Positions 1 through 32,300 are shown, counted from the stretch's first letter. The stretch: 64,000 nucleotides of DNA from Phallusia mammillata (GCA_003260075.1 QLIY01000382.1:8219-72218), one strand, 5' to 3'. Program-made: numbers and translations. The notes: generated by a model from the letters alone, not told the origin.

Positions 1-239
1 TTTTTTTTGCAAGCACCATATTTACCACTGTGAACAAGCAGTGCAACAGCGCTGGCTGCTACTAGCAGTAGCTTGTGGCAAGCGTTGTTATTTTTAGAAT
101 AAATGCCCTTGCAGCGTTATTTTTAGAACAGTCTGCCAACCATGACGTTCCTTTTATTAAATACAAGAAGTGTAAACAAGATGATGTTATTCTACTACAA
201 TAATATATATTTTAATAAAGATAGCAACCAGTTACGACA

Positions 240-328
240 AATTTTACGTAAATCTCACTTAATCCGGCCCTCCAGTGGCAAGACAGTTGCAAATTTGGCC
301 CTCTGGTAAAAAAGTTTGGCCACCCCTG
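240..328. mobile_element. hAT-type terminal fragment
   Basis: The stretch ends with AGTTTGGCCACCCCTG, a typical hAT MITE terminus of the (C)AGGGGTGGCCAA type read outward. It lies in the last intron of the hydroxyproline dehydratase-like gene. No partner terminus or target-site duplication was identified, so its left limit is approximate. The rest of 1-476 shows no coding exon that I can support. Confidence 0.45.
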
Positions 329-476
329 CCTTATGTTGTAATCATCGCAATACATTTGACACAAAAAATCCAAACTAAAAGATAGAATGTTAAACTTAAT
401 ACAATATTTTGGTGCTTCCTAAAGTTGATTGCATTTTGTGGCTTCAAACGACCAAAAAAAGATTCATTTTTTTCAG

Positions 477-621
477 TGCTACAGTCACTCCAGTGAAAGC
501 GACTAAAATCGACGGCCATGACGCAGTGATCATAGAAATCAAATCCCGTGCGTACAGAACCGGAAATCACGTGTTTGAGTTCGAGAGTGATGATCCTTTG
601 GTGGCTGGTTTTCTGCCATGA
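477..621 (+). CDS. L3HYPDH: Last exon of a trans-3-hydroxy-L-proline dehydratase-like gene (partial)
   Basis: The exon follows a pyrimidine-rich acceptor ending at the AG at 475-476 and runs in frame to a TGA at 619-621, encoding about 47 residues. The peptide contains VIIEIKSRAYRTGNHVF and ends SDDPLVAGFLP. This matches the C-terminal signature of the proline racemase / trans-3-hydroxy-L-proline dehydratase family (a small strand-rich stretch, a TG motif, then DDPL-GF). Family enzymes racemise, epimerise or dehydrate proline or hydroxyproline in the cytosol; the eukaryotic C-terminal pattern is closest to the dehydratase. The catalytic cysteine/threonine positions lie in upstream exons, outside the window. 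The gene is convergent with Gemin7, whose stop codon is 674 bp away. Identity rests on one short exon, so paralogue assignment is moderate. Confidence 0.66.
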
Positions 622-1295
622 GAAAAATTTATCTTTAATAGACAATTTTAATTGATCAATGTTGATTTTATTGTTTGTTCAGCCAATCACCTTCTATTGC
701 AACTTGTTTATTCATACAACCTAAAATTTATTCTGATTTTTAATATTTTTATGAACACAAAAATTATAAGCTAGTGTTTACATAAAGTAGTTTTACAATA
801 TATTTTTGTAGTTTAAAACTTATATATTATCAACACTATACATGTAAAGCAATACAAAAAAATCAGTTAAATGCACCTTTTGAAGAACATCGGTAAAACA
901 AAAAAAATATATTTCCTGGTAAAATTCATGCAGTTCTAAGCGAACTTGTATGACGCACGAGTTTAAATTAAGATAAACATTAAAAATAACGACACTGGTA
1001 TAAAAATAGGCATATCTGGCCAAACGAATTCCAATTTGCAATCGCCATTTATTGCAATGAACTTCAATTCGCAATAAACTGGAATAGCATGCAATGATAT
1101 GCAACAGTTTGTAATCTGCTCTGTCAATGAAAACACATCTGCAATTAACCAAAATTGTCCAGAATAAAAGTTAATAATTTGCTTCCATTGAATGTTTAAG
1201 CTAATATAATGATTTCAGTCATGATCAATTACCTTAGAGTTTTGGTCATATTTACCTGGTTTATGCATAGTTTCCATAAAGATTTTGTCAAAGTT
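622..1295. other. Convergent intergenic spacer
   Basis: AT-rich sequence between the 3' ends of the dehydratase-like gene (+) and Gemin7 (-). It must contain both 3' UTRs. I see no coding exon. A stretch near 1030-1120 repeats short TGCAAT/GCAATA words but has no clear unit. Confidence 0.6.
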
Positions 1296-3031
1296 TTATT
1301 GAAGATCCAATGAAAATGAAATAATATCAGATGTTCTGAGAATTGCTTCCTTTTGAACCCCACTGGGAGTTTGCAAATCCTTAACTAGCACCTGAAGATG
1401 TTCGCTATCAATAGCAGCAAATTTTCCTTTTACTGTTGTGTTTTCATAGAGTTGAAATGTAACAATTTTATCTGCAAAAGAATTTTAATCAATTAAACTA
1501 TTGTGTCAGCAGTTAAGAACGCAAAACCTCACATCTATTAGAACACAATTAACGAGATAATCAATATATCAAATTAATATAAAAAATGTTATTAACATGA
1601 GTTGTATTCAGTCATTGCCAAATGTCTACATACAAACTGTTCAATGCCACAAAAACAGAACAATTTTTATTCTTATATTGTCAAAAATGAACAAGCTGCC
1701 ACTCGAAGAGTCTATTTCTTATTAGGCCACACAATTAATGATCTTCTTTCAAATAACTTCCGCTCTTGTAAGTTGTTACAATATCATCAAATATGCCCGG
1801 CTGAAACAAATATGTGTGAATTTGAAATGACTGAATTGGTGCTTCCGTTTACAAAAACAACACATTTAAATCTCACCAGGGTAAAATAAATTATTTTTTT
1901 AAATGTGTAATCTTCAAGTTTGCTTTTCCACTATTCTTCACTAGTTCTAATGCAGCCAGCCAAGTAAATTTGTGACATTGAGTCGACTCACACCACTTTG
2001 CTTTCAAGCAGCTGCTTGGCAATTGGGAATCCAGCTCCACCATGGTTAATGCTCAGTTGTTGCACCCACAAGATTTGGTAGAGTATGGCTTTTCAACCAG
2101 TGACTTCCAACAAACTTGAGTGCCGTTAGATGGCTAGTGTAGCCATAATACAGCCCATGTCTTGTCACTGGCTACACTGATTTGATCTTTACATTGATGT
2201 AATGACACTGAGCTGCCATCACTTTGGTTCCCAAGCAGTTGGTTTGTTATCGCAAACCAGTGCTCTCTGTGGTTTATGCTCAGGCTCTTCAGCCTGTTAC
2301 TCCATACTAGTGAAGTGTTGTAGCCTAGCTATACTAAATACATGACTCTTCACCAGGAGCACTAATAAAACCACACAGGCCAGTCTGCAGAATGTGGCAG
2401 GTGCACACACGATTTTTTTGTAACAAAATTTTTTGCCGCCAAATTTTTTGGGTTTGCACGCACAAATTTTGCCCCAAAGGCGTTTAACTGTCCTATCTTG
2501 GCCTCTTTTATTTGTTTTGTGCCTGCTGAAATTGGTCTTGCACATGAACTTACGGGTCGTGCACCTGCGCAAGTGAATGCACGAGATCTCGTCGGGAACT
2601 GCCATGTTCTGCAGACTGGCATACAGGTAACAACTGTGTGCACTCTCTACACCTACCTTATCTTCATATCAGCAGTTCATCTTTTACATCCTGTATCTCC
2701 TTAAATTATTTTATTCCGTTTAGTTTATCAACATTTCTGAAAACTTAGATTCAAATTAGTAAGTTATGCGGACCTTACTCAACATTCCCACAACAACCAT
2801 GTAAAAAAGCTGCTTCCTCTTCCATAGGGAAATTATGGTGGCAAGCTCAACACATTTGTTTTCACTCACTAAAGCAATTTGTGGTGACCAAAATAACCAA
2901 ACATTTTAACAGTTTGGTATCGCAGTTGTTAGTATACAGTACTTACCTATGGCAAACAAAAGTGCTTTCAGAAATTTTTCACGTAGTTCCGCATTTACTT
3001 CTTGTTCTTCCGTAAGTCCACAGTCCTCCAT
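1296..3031 (-). CDS. GEMIN7: Gemin7, SMN-complex Sm-like subunit (2 exons)
   Basis: Coding exons are 2947-3031 and 1296-1471, joined by a GT-AG intron (donor GTAAGT, acceptor TTTTGCAG) in phase 1, giving 86 residues. The N-terminus holds LREKFLKALLFAIG, like vertebrate Gemin7 LRERYLRSLLAMVG. Exon 2 carries the Sm-like fold, with KIVTFQLYE, LQTPSGVQKEAILR and SDIISFSL lining up with Gemin7 LQTPIGVQAEALLR and SDIISYTF. Gemin7 pairs with Gemin6 in the SMN complex that loads Sm rings on spliceosomal snRNAs. The protein is shorter than human Gemin7 (131 aa) because it lacks the N-terminal extension. The stop codon overlaps an AATAAA on the coding strand. Start chosen because the protein is complete from this ATG. 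The gene lies head-to-tail downstream of TRIM9/67, 673 bp apart. Confidence 0.88.
1472..2946 (-). other. Gemin7 intron
   Basis: Single intron of Gemin7, about 1.5 kb. An opposite-strand open frame at 1602-1889 resembles nothing I know. A stretch near 2119-2240 resembles one at 32738-33000 (see repeat entry). Confidence 0.75.
2119..2240. repeat. Interspersed repeat copy, related to 32738-33000
   Basis: The text CATGTCTTGTCACTGGC followed by TACACTGATTTGA resembles CATTGTCTTGTAACCAGC then TGCACTGATGAGA at about 32760-32795, roughly three matches in four by eye. Both copies lie in introns. Family unknown, limits approximate. Confidence 0.4.
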
Positions 3032-3704
3032 TTCTTGAGAAACACTTTAATAACAACGAAAGCTGAAAATCTAAATTCCAATTTTCAATCCAAAACATTG
3101 TGCCAGATTGAAAGGGACTTTCCCTGAAGTTTAAAACCTATGAGCGTAACGTTACAAATTCGGATTCAATTTAAAATTGCTATGTAAGATTTACGTAAAA
3201 TACGCTTCTTCAAATATAAACAAACTAGATCGACTTATATAGTTTTATTAGAAAGAATTATATCACAAGCTGAAACGCACACAATGTAGCGATTGTTAGA
3301 AAATTTCATGCAACGAAAAGCCAACCAGAAAATCGGTTTCAATTATTTGTACACGCCTTCATAGAAACTTGACACATAGCAAACAAATTTCGTACATGTG
3401 ATATGTAGGAGGCTAAACTCGTTAGATACAAGTCATAGTGCTGTAATAATTTGACAAAGGTTGCAATCGATGATATTAAAGCATTGTAAGTTTATGGAAG
3501 GGGGGCTACGCCAAAGTGCGTATTCGATAGCTTTCGGGAAAGTTTAGTTTAGTGTCTGTTCGAATTCTTCATTCCGGCTTTTCTACACTTTTATCACAGA
3601 AAAACAGTGATGCTCCACCGGGACCACTTCAACCGACACCCATGCATAATTCGTCCCAAACGCTTATCGGATGTATACGATTTCTATGCAACAACTTAAA
3701 TGCC
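3032..3704. other. Spacer between TRIM9/67 and Gemin7
   Basis: Sequence between the TRIM9/67 stop codon and the Gemin7 start, both genes being on the minus strand. It should hold the TRIM9/67 3' UTR and the Gemin7 promoter. No coding exon seen; the open frame at 3552-3863 (+) is antisense to the last TRIM9/67 exon. Confidence 0.6.
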
Positions 3705-22813
<19,109 letters not shown>

Positions 22814-23412
22814 TTGTTTGCCAAAATATAACAGTTTATAAATTGTATAACAAACTTTTTTTTATCATGTTAAATGGCCTTATCTCGAAAACTTGTACTA
22901 TTGTTGTAGATAACTATTCAATCGATTAACACTCGATACAGATCTTGAATCAGTTTGCAGCAGTCAAACAGACGTTTCAACCCCCCTTGTTGACTCACAA
23001 AACTTTCATTGTGCGAAAAAAACCTCTCGCTCACAACGATAAGATTTGAGTACGTGGGCTGGACAGAAAACAAGGCTAACAATCGAGGTACTTCTCCTTG
23101 CGCAAGTGGCTGACTCGACTACGAGAGGCCTACCACCTGGCTATACAAGTCTCCACAGTGACAGTACACTCTGATACCCTTATGCCTGATAAAGGCCACG
23201 ATAAGAGGCCGTAAGAAACACAGAACATCGCACTGGACAAGCACTTTATGTTTGTTGGACTCTTATCATTCGCCACTCGGCTACTGTGGCTCTCTGACTC
23301 AACTATTGTGTGTCAGAATTAGTTTCATTTAAGGACGCTTTGACGTAATTATACAAGTTTTGTTAGTGTATTAGCAAAACAAAACACGCGTTTTGCCGAA
23401 CTTATGCAATTA

Positions 23413-23665
23413 AGAGGTGAAGTCAATTCACTTTATAGCAATAAAAGCATATAACCACCTTGGTTCCTTAATTGCGTAATATATTTTTTTTAGCTCCATG
23501 ACGTTCTTACGTTGCGAAGCTATTTCCAGCTTGGGGGGGGGGTAGAGGTGAAGTCAATTCACTTTATAGCAATAAAAGCATATATCCACCTTGGTTCCTT
23601 AATTGCGTAATATATTTTTTTAGCTCCATGACGTTCTTACGTTGCGAAGCTATTTCCAGCTTGGT
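23413..23665. repeat. Duplicated segment joined by a 10-G run
   Basis: Copies 23413-23532 and 23544-23665, from AGAGGTGAAGTCAATTC to TTTCCAGCTTGG, flank the G run 23533-23542. Confidence 0.87.
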
Positions 23666-25631
23666 GAATTTTCCAGTACATTTGTGTCGTTATGTTTTTA
23701 AATCAACTCGAAACAAGCATTAAAACTGATGAACGCTTTTTGCTGACGCATAAAACAACAGATGATACCACCAGCAGACTTTGATCTTTTGTTAATTAAT
23801 TCTCGGTTTTCCAATTCTGTTGTCATGTCAATACACAAAGTGTAGTTAGAAAACGGTTTATTTATTCTGCTAATAATTTACCGAGAAATGAAACGTGGCT
23901 TGTTTAAACTTGTTCGTACGTTAAAACACCTCAGCACACATACAACGTATCGTATCTTTTCCGGTACCAAAGTTAAAAACAGTCGTTGCATTGCTTATAA
24001 AACTTGTCAAAAACTGATTCGGTTGGTTTTTGCTGACACTATAATACTTGTTTTGTAGTCTACACCTGCTACATAACCTTCTGAGAATCTCTTTGTGTTA
24101 GCTATGTCGCAAAATACGCAAGTGCATTGTACATCACTTAAATAAACTAGTAAGGTTGCCTAGTGTATTTAAGTATTAATTCTCTTGTTAATGTACACTC
24201 TACTGGCAATAAAATGCTTATTCTGTGCTCATTGCTAAACTGACAATACACAACAACAGTCTGTACATCCAAGAAGGCGGCATCGAAAAAACCAACTCAC
24301 AGTATCAACGTCTACCAACAACACGTCTGCTGCAAACTGAAATTCGAGGCAGCTTGGCGTCAGTGGTTGCCTTTTTTCTTTTCTCGCCCATTCAGTTCGG
24401 CTGGGACTGTCCGGCGCGCTGCCTCTATTTCGTCACAAACGCCGACGTTCTGTTTTGATTGATCGCGCGAGTCGTCCGTCACAATTGTTACTTAGATCGC
24501 GCAAACAAACACTGCTTATTTATATGACTGATCCGCTGTTTTAATGGAAGTGATTCACCAGCAATGAAATTTTGGCGGGAAAATGTTGTAATGGAATACT
24601 GTCCATATGTTATCTACAAGCAAAAGAGAATCCTTCACAGCATTTGAGTTGAGTTGGGTTAAGTTAAGTCGAGGTAAGTTTATTTTGCTTGGTGAAAGAA
24701 TACATGGCCACATTTGTGAATATTCTGACCATATTTTCCATAACAAAACAACCATATCGGTTATGATCAAATGTTACAAGAAATATATCAATTAAAAGAA
24801 AAAAACTTTTGTTAAATAAAGTAAATTTGGCCTAAAATATTTACAGTTTGTTTAAAAAACAGTTTATTCCTTCAAATTTTGACTCCTAGCGTAAACCTTG
24901 CAAAAAATGTACCAACACCTACTGTGACTAAAGCTGTTTGGTACATGGAATAACAAACATTAGGTACACGCGCATGGGTATTATGCTGCATTGCAAACAG
25001 TGCACTTTTCTCAAAACATTTTGAAGGTAATCTGATACATAGACGTGACGTCACTAACAAACACACATCGATTGATGACGTTAGTGATAAAGCTACTGGT
25101 GAGAAATTAACATGAAATAAGAAGAACAGCTTTGTTTAGGGTTGGCTACAATTCTCTCCTTATTCTTAATGTAACAAGCAATATTCATAAAAGTCATATG
25201 CAACTTTTCGATGTCTAAGATGAGTTTATTTCGCTTGGTTAACAAAAACATAGCGGCACAATTGCACTAAAACAATCACCAATTAAGCTAAAATTGGCTG
25301 CGCAACGTTGAAACGTTATTATGGTCAGTAACAGCGGAGGGCACAATTTGTGGATTATGACTAAACACGATATAATACGCTTGTCAGCGAAGCCCCGAGA
25401 GATTTGTTACCAGTGTAAAAACTCTTATTAATAGCAACTTATCGCGGCAAAAAACTTTAAAAGTAAATACAATTTTATTCAAAAAATAAATAAATTCCCC
25501 AAGACTGCTATAGCACATAAGAGTTGCCTACTGTTGTATTGTACAAAGGCAGTCGGTGTATTTCCCCAATTTTATTTCACACCTAAAACAAACATCGCAG
25601 TGGCATCACGTGACGTTCCTGCACAAACACC

Positions 25632-25645
25632 GTTACCAAGGCAAC
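25632..25645 (+). promoter_or_regulatory. RFX X-box-like site
   Basis: GTTACCAAGGCAAC is a perfect match to the RFX half-site pair GTNRCC-(N)-RGYAAC. A CACGTGACG E-box/CRE-like word lies about 20 bp upstream near 25608. No transcription unit is identified nearby, so its target is unknown. Confidence 0.4.
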
Positions 25646-25788
25646 CTGCATCGCGCTTCCGTCGTCGCTGTGTTTGAGTTTCGGATTTTTATCGAAGATC
25701 CACAGTGGGCCGGAAATGGGGAAACCACCTGCTGATTATGTCAAGTATTTTTTCCCAAGCTGTAAGTTCTTCATCGAGTACTGTAGAG

Positions 25789-25890
25789 CAGTGGTTCTCA
25801 ACCTGTGGTAAGATTACCATCAGTGGCACCCCGGAGCTTTTTAGCTGGTACGCGAGTCGCGAGATGCACTTTGGGTTATGCTGCAAAGAT
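25789..25890 (+). mobile_element. hAT MITE terminus (CAGTGGTTCTCAACC)
   Basis: Starts with the common hAT terminus CAGTGGTTCTCAACC. I did not find a matching right end; the right limit is approximate. Confidence 0.5.
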
Positions 25891-26069
25891 TTTAATGCTC
25901 ATTGAAATTTACAACACGTATTTTCTAAGTTGTTTCAGTATTTTTTTTGTAGCCTAAGTAATACTCAAAGAGCGTATAAGTTTGCAAAGTTGCTTGCCAA
26001 AACCCTTACGTAAAAACCTAAGTTTTATTGTGTAACTTGTGGCTCAGATATATTAACGTGGACCTACCA

Positions 26070-26160
26070 CAGGGGTTCCCAACCTTTTTACGATCCCGTA
26101 CCACTTGGACGCTCTGCACTGCAACGCGTACCACCATAGAGCACTTATCATATTTCATTC
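26070..26160 (+). mobile_element. hAT MITE terminus (CAGGGGTTCCCAACC)
   Basis: Starts CAGGGGTTCCCAACCTTTT, a hAT-type terminus. No right end or target-site duplication found. A 14-G run at 26289-26302, without flanking duplication, lies just beyond. Confidence 0.5.
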
Positions 26161-27520
26161 AACGCTAGCTTAAGCTCCAAAACAGTAGTTGATATCTATC
26201 AATGAGCAATCATTTGACATAATTAAGGCCACTGTGACACTGCGTTGTTCGGCTTTTCATAGCAAGTAGCAACTATGCTTTTTGTTGAGGGGGGGGGGGG
26301 GGCCCCCAAAAATTAAAAGCCTCAGAAATTAGACGAAATAGAATAGTTTGGAGAAAGTGCAACGTTGAGACGTTATAAACTTCGACAAACTGGGGTACAG
26401 TTTGCTACAGCTTTTCCGTTAAGTTGAATTTAGATAGGCGGTAATCAATGGTTCTGCAACAGCGTGAAATGCTTTTATTTATTGAGAAAACTTTCTAGTG
26501 CACCCTTGTAGATTTTGTTCACATATAAAATGCTAGTTAAGAATTTGGTGATTTTTTTTTTAATTCTTAACGTTGTGGTATTTTTACTCGTCGGCGCCCA
26601 CTAGCGGAAAGGTTTAAGTTGCCGCAATTGCTTTCCAATGCGTCAAAAAATATAGCTGATTAATTCCAATTTGCTATAATTCACCAAACAAACGACAAGT
26701 TCGAAATGCATAGTATTATATTATGACGTCACAATCACGAAAACAACAATCGCCAATCACGTGAGGTTTAACAATTCACAACACTCAGCTAAAAAATCAA
26801 AATCATAAAACAACCCGTATCACATTAAAACTATAATAATGCGCTTAAAACACCATCACACATATTTATCCTTATTTTATGTAAAATGCATTTCTCAGTA
26901 CTGGAATTTATTTGTATTTGCATTTAAGTATTCTTTTGTTTGTCTATGTTGTAACGTCTCATAAAAACGTTTATTACGCCTTTTTTCAAAAAATAACAGT
27001 TTAAAACGGACAAAGATGGGCATAAATATGTGGTTCACGTTTAACGTGCATATTGGGTTTTGGTAGCAAATTAATTTGCTAATGCGGAGAATTCAAACAA
27101 AAGGTAGTTTACAAGCAACAAATGGCTGCATTGTGCTTTTATGCACTGGTAAATACTTGCTATTAGGCCTAGAAAAAAATTCTAATACATTCTGGAAAGA
27201 TTTTGTCAAATTCGACTCACTTTTAAATTTTGCTAGAATAATTCGTCATAAAACTATTAGAATACACATCACAAAAATACTTCAACGACAAAACACGTTT
27301 TCGATTTTTGTCGATTATTTTCGCAATTTATACTGCAGGTTGTAAATCCCACGACTGTTTACTTACTTAATTCACAAATACATCCAGCCATATTTGAACG
27401 TTAAAAAATAATTTCTTATTTTGTTTTACATGTGCAACAATATAACAAACATAAAATCACGAATGTTGACATAAAAAAATCCACGTTTCACTTAAACACA
27501 AATTCAGTAAAATAAATAAT

Positions 27521-27690
27521 TGAAGTATAATTTAGGATTTAAAACCGTTTCAAACACTAGCTCCAAAAAATCACTGCTACGTTTTTTTTTCACACAATCA
27601 AAAAAAATAATTGAAGTATAATTTAAGATTTAAAAACGTTTCAAACACTAGCTCCGAAAAAGTTATGCAAAATATCACTGCTACGTTTTT
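27521..27690. repeat. 91 bp tandem duplication without a G run
   Basis: TGAAGTATAATTTA(G/A)GATTT and the following CGTTTCAAACACTAGCTCC recur with a 91 bp offset (27521 and 27612), with several mismatches and an indel. Unlike the others it has no homopolymer at the join, so it looks like a genuine tandem duplication. Confidence 0.7.
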
Positions 27691-28063
27691 TTCCATAAAA
27701 AAGGGTTCAGAAAATTTTTCAAAAATATTAAACCTCAATAGCCCAGGTCAGCCCATTTGCTCAATGCAACGCATATATATTTGCAATTTGCCTAAAAAAT
27801 AATCAAAAAAGTACACATACCAACGCAAAATATCAAATTTTAATTAGTTAGCTTCTTAAACGCCTAACAAACATCAAAAAAATGGCTTAAAATACACCCA
27901 GAATAAAAACATACGCGACTTTTATTCAGCTTAGTGTAATTACATTGCTTGCAAATTTGCACACAAAACAATGGCAACTGTGTTTTGGCGTAGCTTCATT
28001 ATTACTTTCAACTTACCTATGCTTACAAAAGGAAAACAAGCGCATTTTGGCTAATAGCATTGC

Positions 28064-31000
28064 TTATAACTTGGCGAGCAGTTCGCTTGAATCTCTGTGG
28101 GCATCGCGATCGTCCTTATTGTTACATGGCAACTGGAGGGCGCTCTCGAGCCATCTACGAGCGCTTGAATAATCGCTCACCTCGTAATAACACTAAATGG
28201 AAATAGAAATGTTTTGATGAGAATTAAAATTGACTTTTTACTACGCATTTAGTTTTTACAGAAAATCATTTCACACTAAACAAAACACAAAAATGGTAAA
28301 ATTCAAAAATATTTAAGATGTAAAAGATAGCGAATTGAAGTCATAAGGTAGAAAATCTAGCCTGCGGTGGGCGTTCAGTCCCGAGCTGCATACTTTACAC
28401 AAGACCTGATCACCTAACTTACCTTGGCAATATAATATTGGTTCGATTTGTAAAAGCCCGGTTGAATTTCCTCAGCTTTGTTAAAAGCTTCCAACGCATC
28501 TTGTACTGTAGCGGATGGTGGTGTGGCAAACAGTGTGGCGGCTAACTTGCGTTCAATCCACGTCAACATGTAAACACCTGTGGATGAAACGAATCGTTGT
28601 GAAAAACAGAACTAGGTTCAATTTGGTCAGTAGGGAGAGCTACTAACATCATTACTCAGGTCAGCCCGACATTTGACAAAATTTCGATAGGTGACGCAAA
28701 GAGCTAAATTATTAATTTTGCGGCTAAAGAGGGGAAGGGTTGGGAAGTAAGAACAATTTTACAAAGAACTTAGTTTTGTAGTATATTTCATTAAATTGCC
28801 GGACTAGAACCAAAAGCCCTACCCGTCAGCATTTTTGGGGAGACTCGGTAGCCGAAAAGTTAGAGGTGAAAACGAGTTTCTTAAAGGTTGGGGGTAATCA
28901 AGAGTACATATTAAAGATAAAGTTGTATCTTAAGTTTGGGGGGGGGGAAAAACGAGCTTCTTAAAGTTTTTTAGGGGGTAATCAAGAGTACATATTAAAG
29001 ATAAAGTTGTATCTTAAGTTTCATGAACACTAAACGAATTTAAATGTTCAGTGTTATAAATAAATAAGGGGTTTAAAACTTAGCAGCATTTTTTTTACAA
29101 CATTTTTATCCACATGCACTTATAAAACATAAACTTACACAGGGTTCCCGCGCAATTTTTGTTTATAAATCACATGACTTTTCCCAAACTTTTCAAGAAA
29201 AAAACCCGGATTTCCATAACCTTAATCGACAAAAATCGAGCAATTTCCACAGAAAACTAGAAAAGAGGCTTTGTAGCCAATTTACCATACTTGCAACGAA
29301 TACAAATGTTACATAATTTGAAATTCTTATCTCTATCTGGCATTTTTAGGCGCCAAATTCCATACTTTTTTAAGGACTTTTGCAAAATTTTGCCTTTTTC
29401 AAAAATTTTCCAGGCCTTAAAAATACAAATTTAAATTCCATAACCTTTACAGGTTTTCCATACCCGCGGGAACCCTGCTTAAACAACACGCTATAAGGCA
29501 AACACAAGGCTTAGCATTTTGAAGCCCTTTGTTGTTAAGTAAAGCGGTCAATACTTCAGGACGTCGACCATGCAAACACTAATTGCATTTTTGACCTACC
29601 CCAACACCATCTCCCCTTCATGAAATACAACGTGGGGTCATTTGGGGCCAACTCAAGAGCACGGTCGATATGTTCCTTCAATTCGTAGCCGATTTCGATT
29701 TTTTCTTTTGTTCCCACAAAGTCTGTATTGGCACCAAGGCTAATCACATACCTGTCAATACGAAATAAGTTTTTAAACTGTACCAAACGAATTGTAAAAC
29801 TGTAACAACTAGACCAGTGGTTCTCCGTGGACCACCAGTTCAACTAAATAAATATCGTGGACCAGTCCATTGTTAAGTACGGTTAAAGAAAGCACCCACA
29901 ACAAGAATGTTGGATTTATTCCTCGCATAAAGAATTTACTTGGATAAGCTTTTTCCTACTGTACATTCAATAAATGATATGCAACTATTTTTTAGTATAT
30001 TTCACTAAACTGGATGGAAGTTTTACACCATGAAAAATGTTCACTGTTTTGACCCTTCGTGATAGAAAAACTGTTGTTTCAGGGGGCTTTAAACGTCAAA
30101 CCAGAGCCTAAAGAACTTGGCAAAACTTTGAGCTAGGTTTACTTTGCTTGTTGAAAAGAACCATAGCGGGGGGGGGGGGTTTCGTGATAGAAAAACTGTT
30201 GTTTCAGGGGCTTCAAACGTCAAACCAGAGCCTAAAGAACTTGGAAAAACTTTGAGCTAGGTTTACTTTGCTTGTTGAAAAGAACCATAGCGGCACAATC
30301 GCACTAAACCAATCACCACACCTAAGAAGTATATCCTGGACACCAGCTATTGCCAAAAAGACGTGTTTTTGAGTAAAACGCCAGATCAGAAATAGAAATA
30401 ATATTTCTGAAAATTTTTTGGGAAATGTTTTCGTAAAACGTGTTTTTGTTTTAAGCAAACGCAAATATGCTGGGGGGGGGGCAGAAATAATATTTCTGAA
30501 AAATCTTTGGGGAATGTTTTCGTAAAACGTGTTTTTGTTTTAAGCAAACGCAAATATGCTTTCAAAGTATCAGTTTCAAAAGATCAAAAATCCCATTGTA
30601 CCGACCAACACAAAAACAATCAACAGTCGGTTAATTGCATTGGACGTTTCATAATCCTGTTTCCTATTTTGGACAAATGCAGCTGTCATCACGTTATTGA
30701 TTGCATAGAGAAAGGTGTTACAACTAGGGTTGGCCCGATACCAATATTTTGAACCGATACCGATACCCGATATTTTACCCCAAAAGTACTGCGATCCGAT
30801 ACCGATACCCGATACTTTGCAAACAAGCAAAAACATTTTCAAACTGATGTATTTGTAATGTGTTTTCCCATCACAGTTAATTTAACAACACACTCAGTCT
30901 AATAAATCACTTAAGGCCGTAAAATGCCCAGGTCTGGTAAAGACTCTTTGGCAAATCAGCTGGCGAGCTAACGATGCCCTAACGACGGTGGTGCATTGGA

Positions 31001-32268
31001 GGCATAACTAACGATTGGTGCACTTGTTGTTACGCATCTGATCACGTGATTACGTTTATGCTACGCGCTTTGCAACGTCTTACCGGCGTCTATTGTTTGT
31101 AACGTCTTACCGGCGTTAATGTTTTACGACTTTGACAACAAAAAACATTTAACGATCATGGCTTTAGGCAGAGAATGGGATTGTCTGTTAATATCCCCAA
31201 AACAGTGAAGGAATCCCAAAACATATGACGTTTGGGTCATTTCTTAACGCCAACTTTTGTATTGCAAAATCGCAGGTAGTTTAATTGGGATTTAAAAGTT
31301 CACCTAACGGCATAGAAAATAATTTGTCACTGATAACACTAGGAATGTCTAAATACACTTGGCCATACAAATTAAACACCTGCCGTTTCGAAACTTATGC
31401 TTACAAACGTCTACAATGAACTTTGTGCGTTGTGACGCTCGCTCGCAATTAACGCGGGCCTAAAAAACGTGTTACGGCATTAAGTCGCTGTAGCGATTTA
31501 GGTCATCATATTTCATTAAATCCAAAACGAACGCGTTTTTTAGTTGTAGTCCCATAAATATTTTATCACAGCCGATGGTTGTTGTTTTTTGCCTCCTTTC
31601 ATTTTCAATTTTACACATGATAAAGTCTCAAAAAAAGTATCGGTACTTGTACCGATACCGCTAAAGTATCGGACGAGTACCGATACTGCTCGAAACATCG
31701 GGTATCGCTGCCGATACAGTACTATCGGGCCATCCCTAGTTACAACACATGGGTACATAAACGTTCATAGGACAATCTTCATCAATCTAAGACGGAATGA
31801 CATTTAACGTCTAAAGCGCTTTTGACGTAAATGACATTACATGTGTCCTTTTAAGAAATATATCTGCTTACTTGGTATTTTAGCAACCGATTTTGGAAAG
31901 AACTTCAATTCACATAATACGAAGTATAAAAAATATACGGAGAGAAACACATATGGAAATATATAATGCGTTTACATTTTAAAGATTCGTCTTTAAAAAT
32001 CCCTAAATTAACAAGTAGTACTCGATTAAATGCTATGTTTTAATGCGTCCGCATAAGCAAAACACGGATATTTGATTTTCTTCAGCTTGTCTTGAACAAA
32101 TAAAACATTTTTTTACGTTTAACGGCGCCTATTGGATATGCATGAAGCTATTGCAAAATATAAGATATAGGATCGTAGTATTTGCAAATAAACTAAAGAT
32201 TGACACATGTGTTATGCAGTACGGGGTATTCAAATTCGGGTAAAACGTTGTATGTATATTTGAGAAAG

Positions 32269-32300
<32 letters not shown>

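Noticed and set aside
1602..1889. 95-residue open frame in the Gemin7 intron
   Set aside because: Opposite strand, no recognisable domain and ordinary AT-rich composition.
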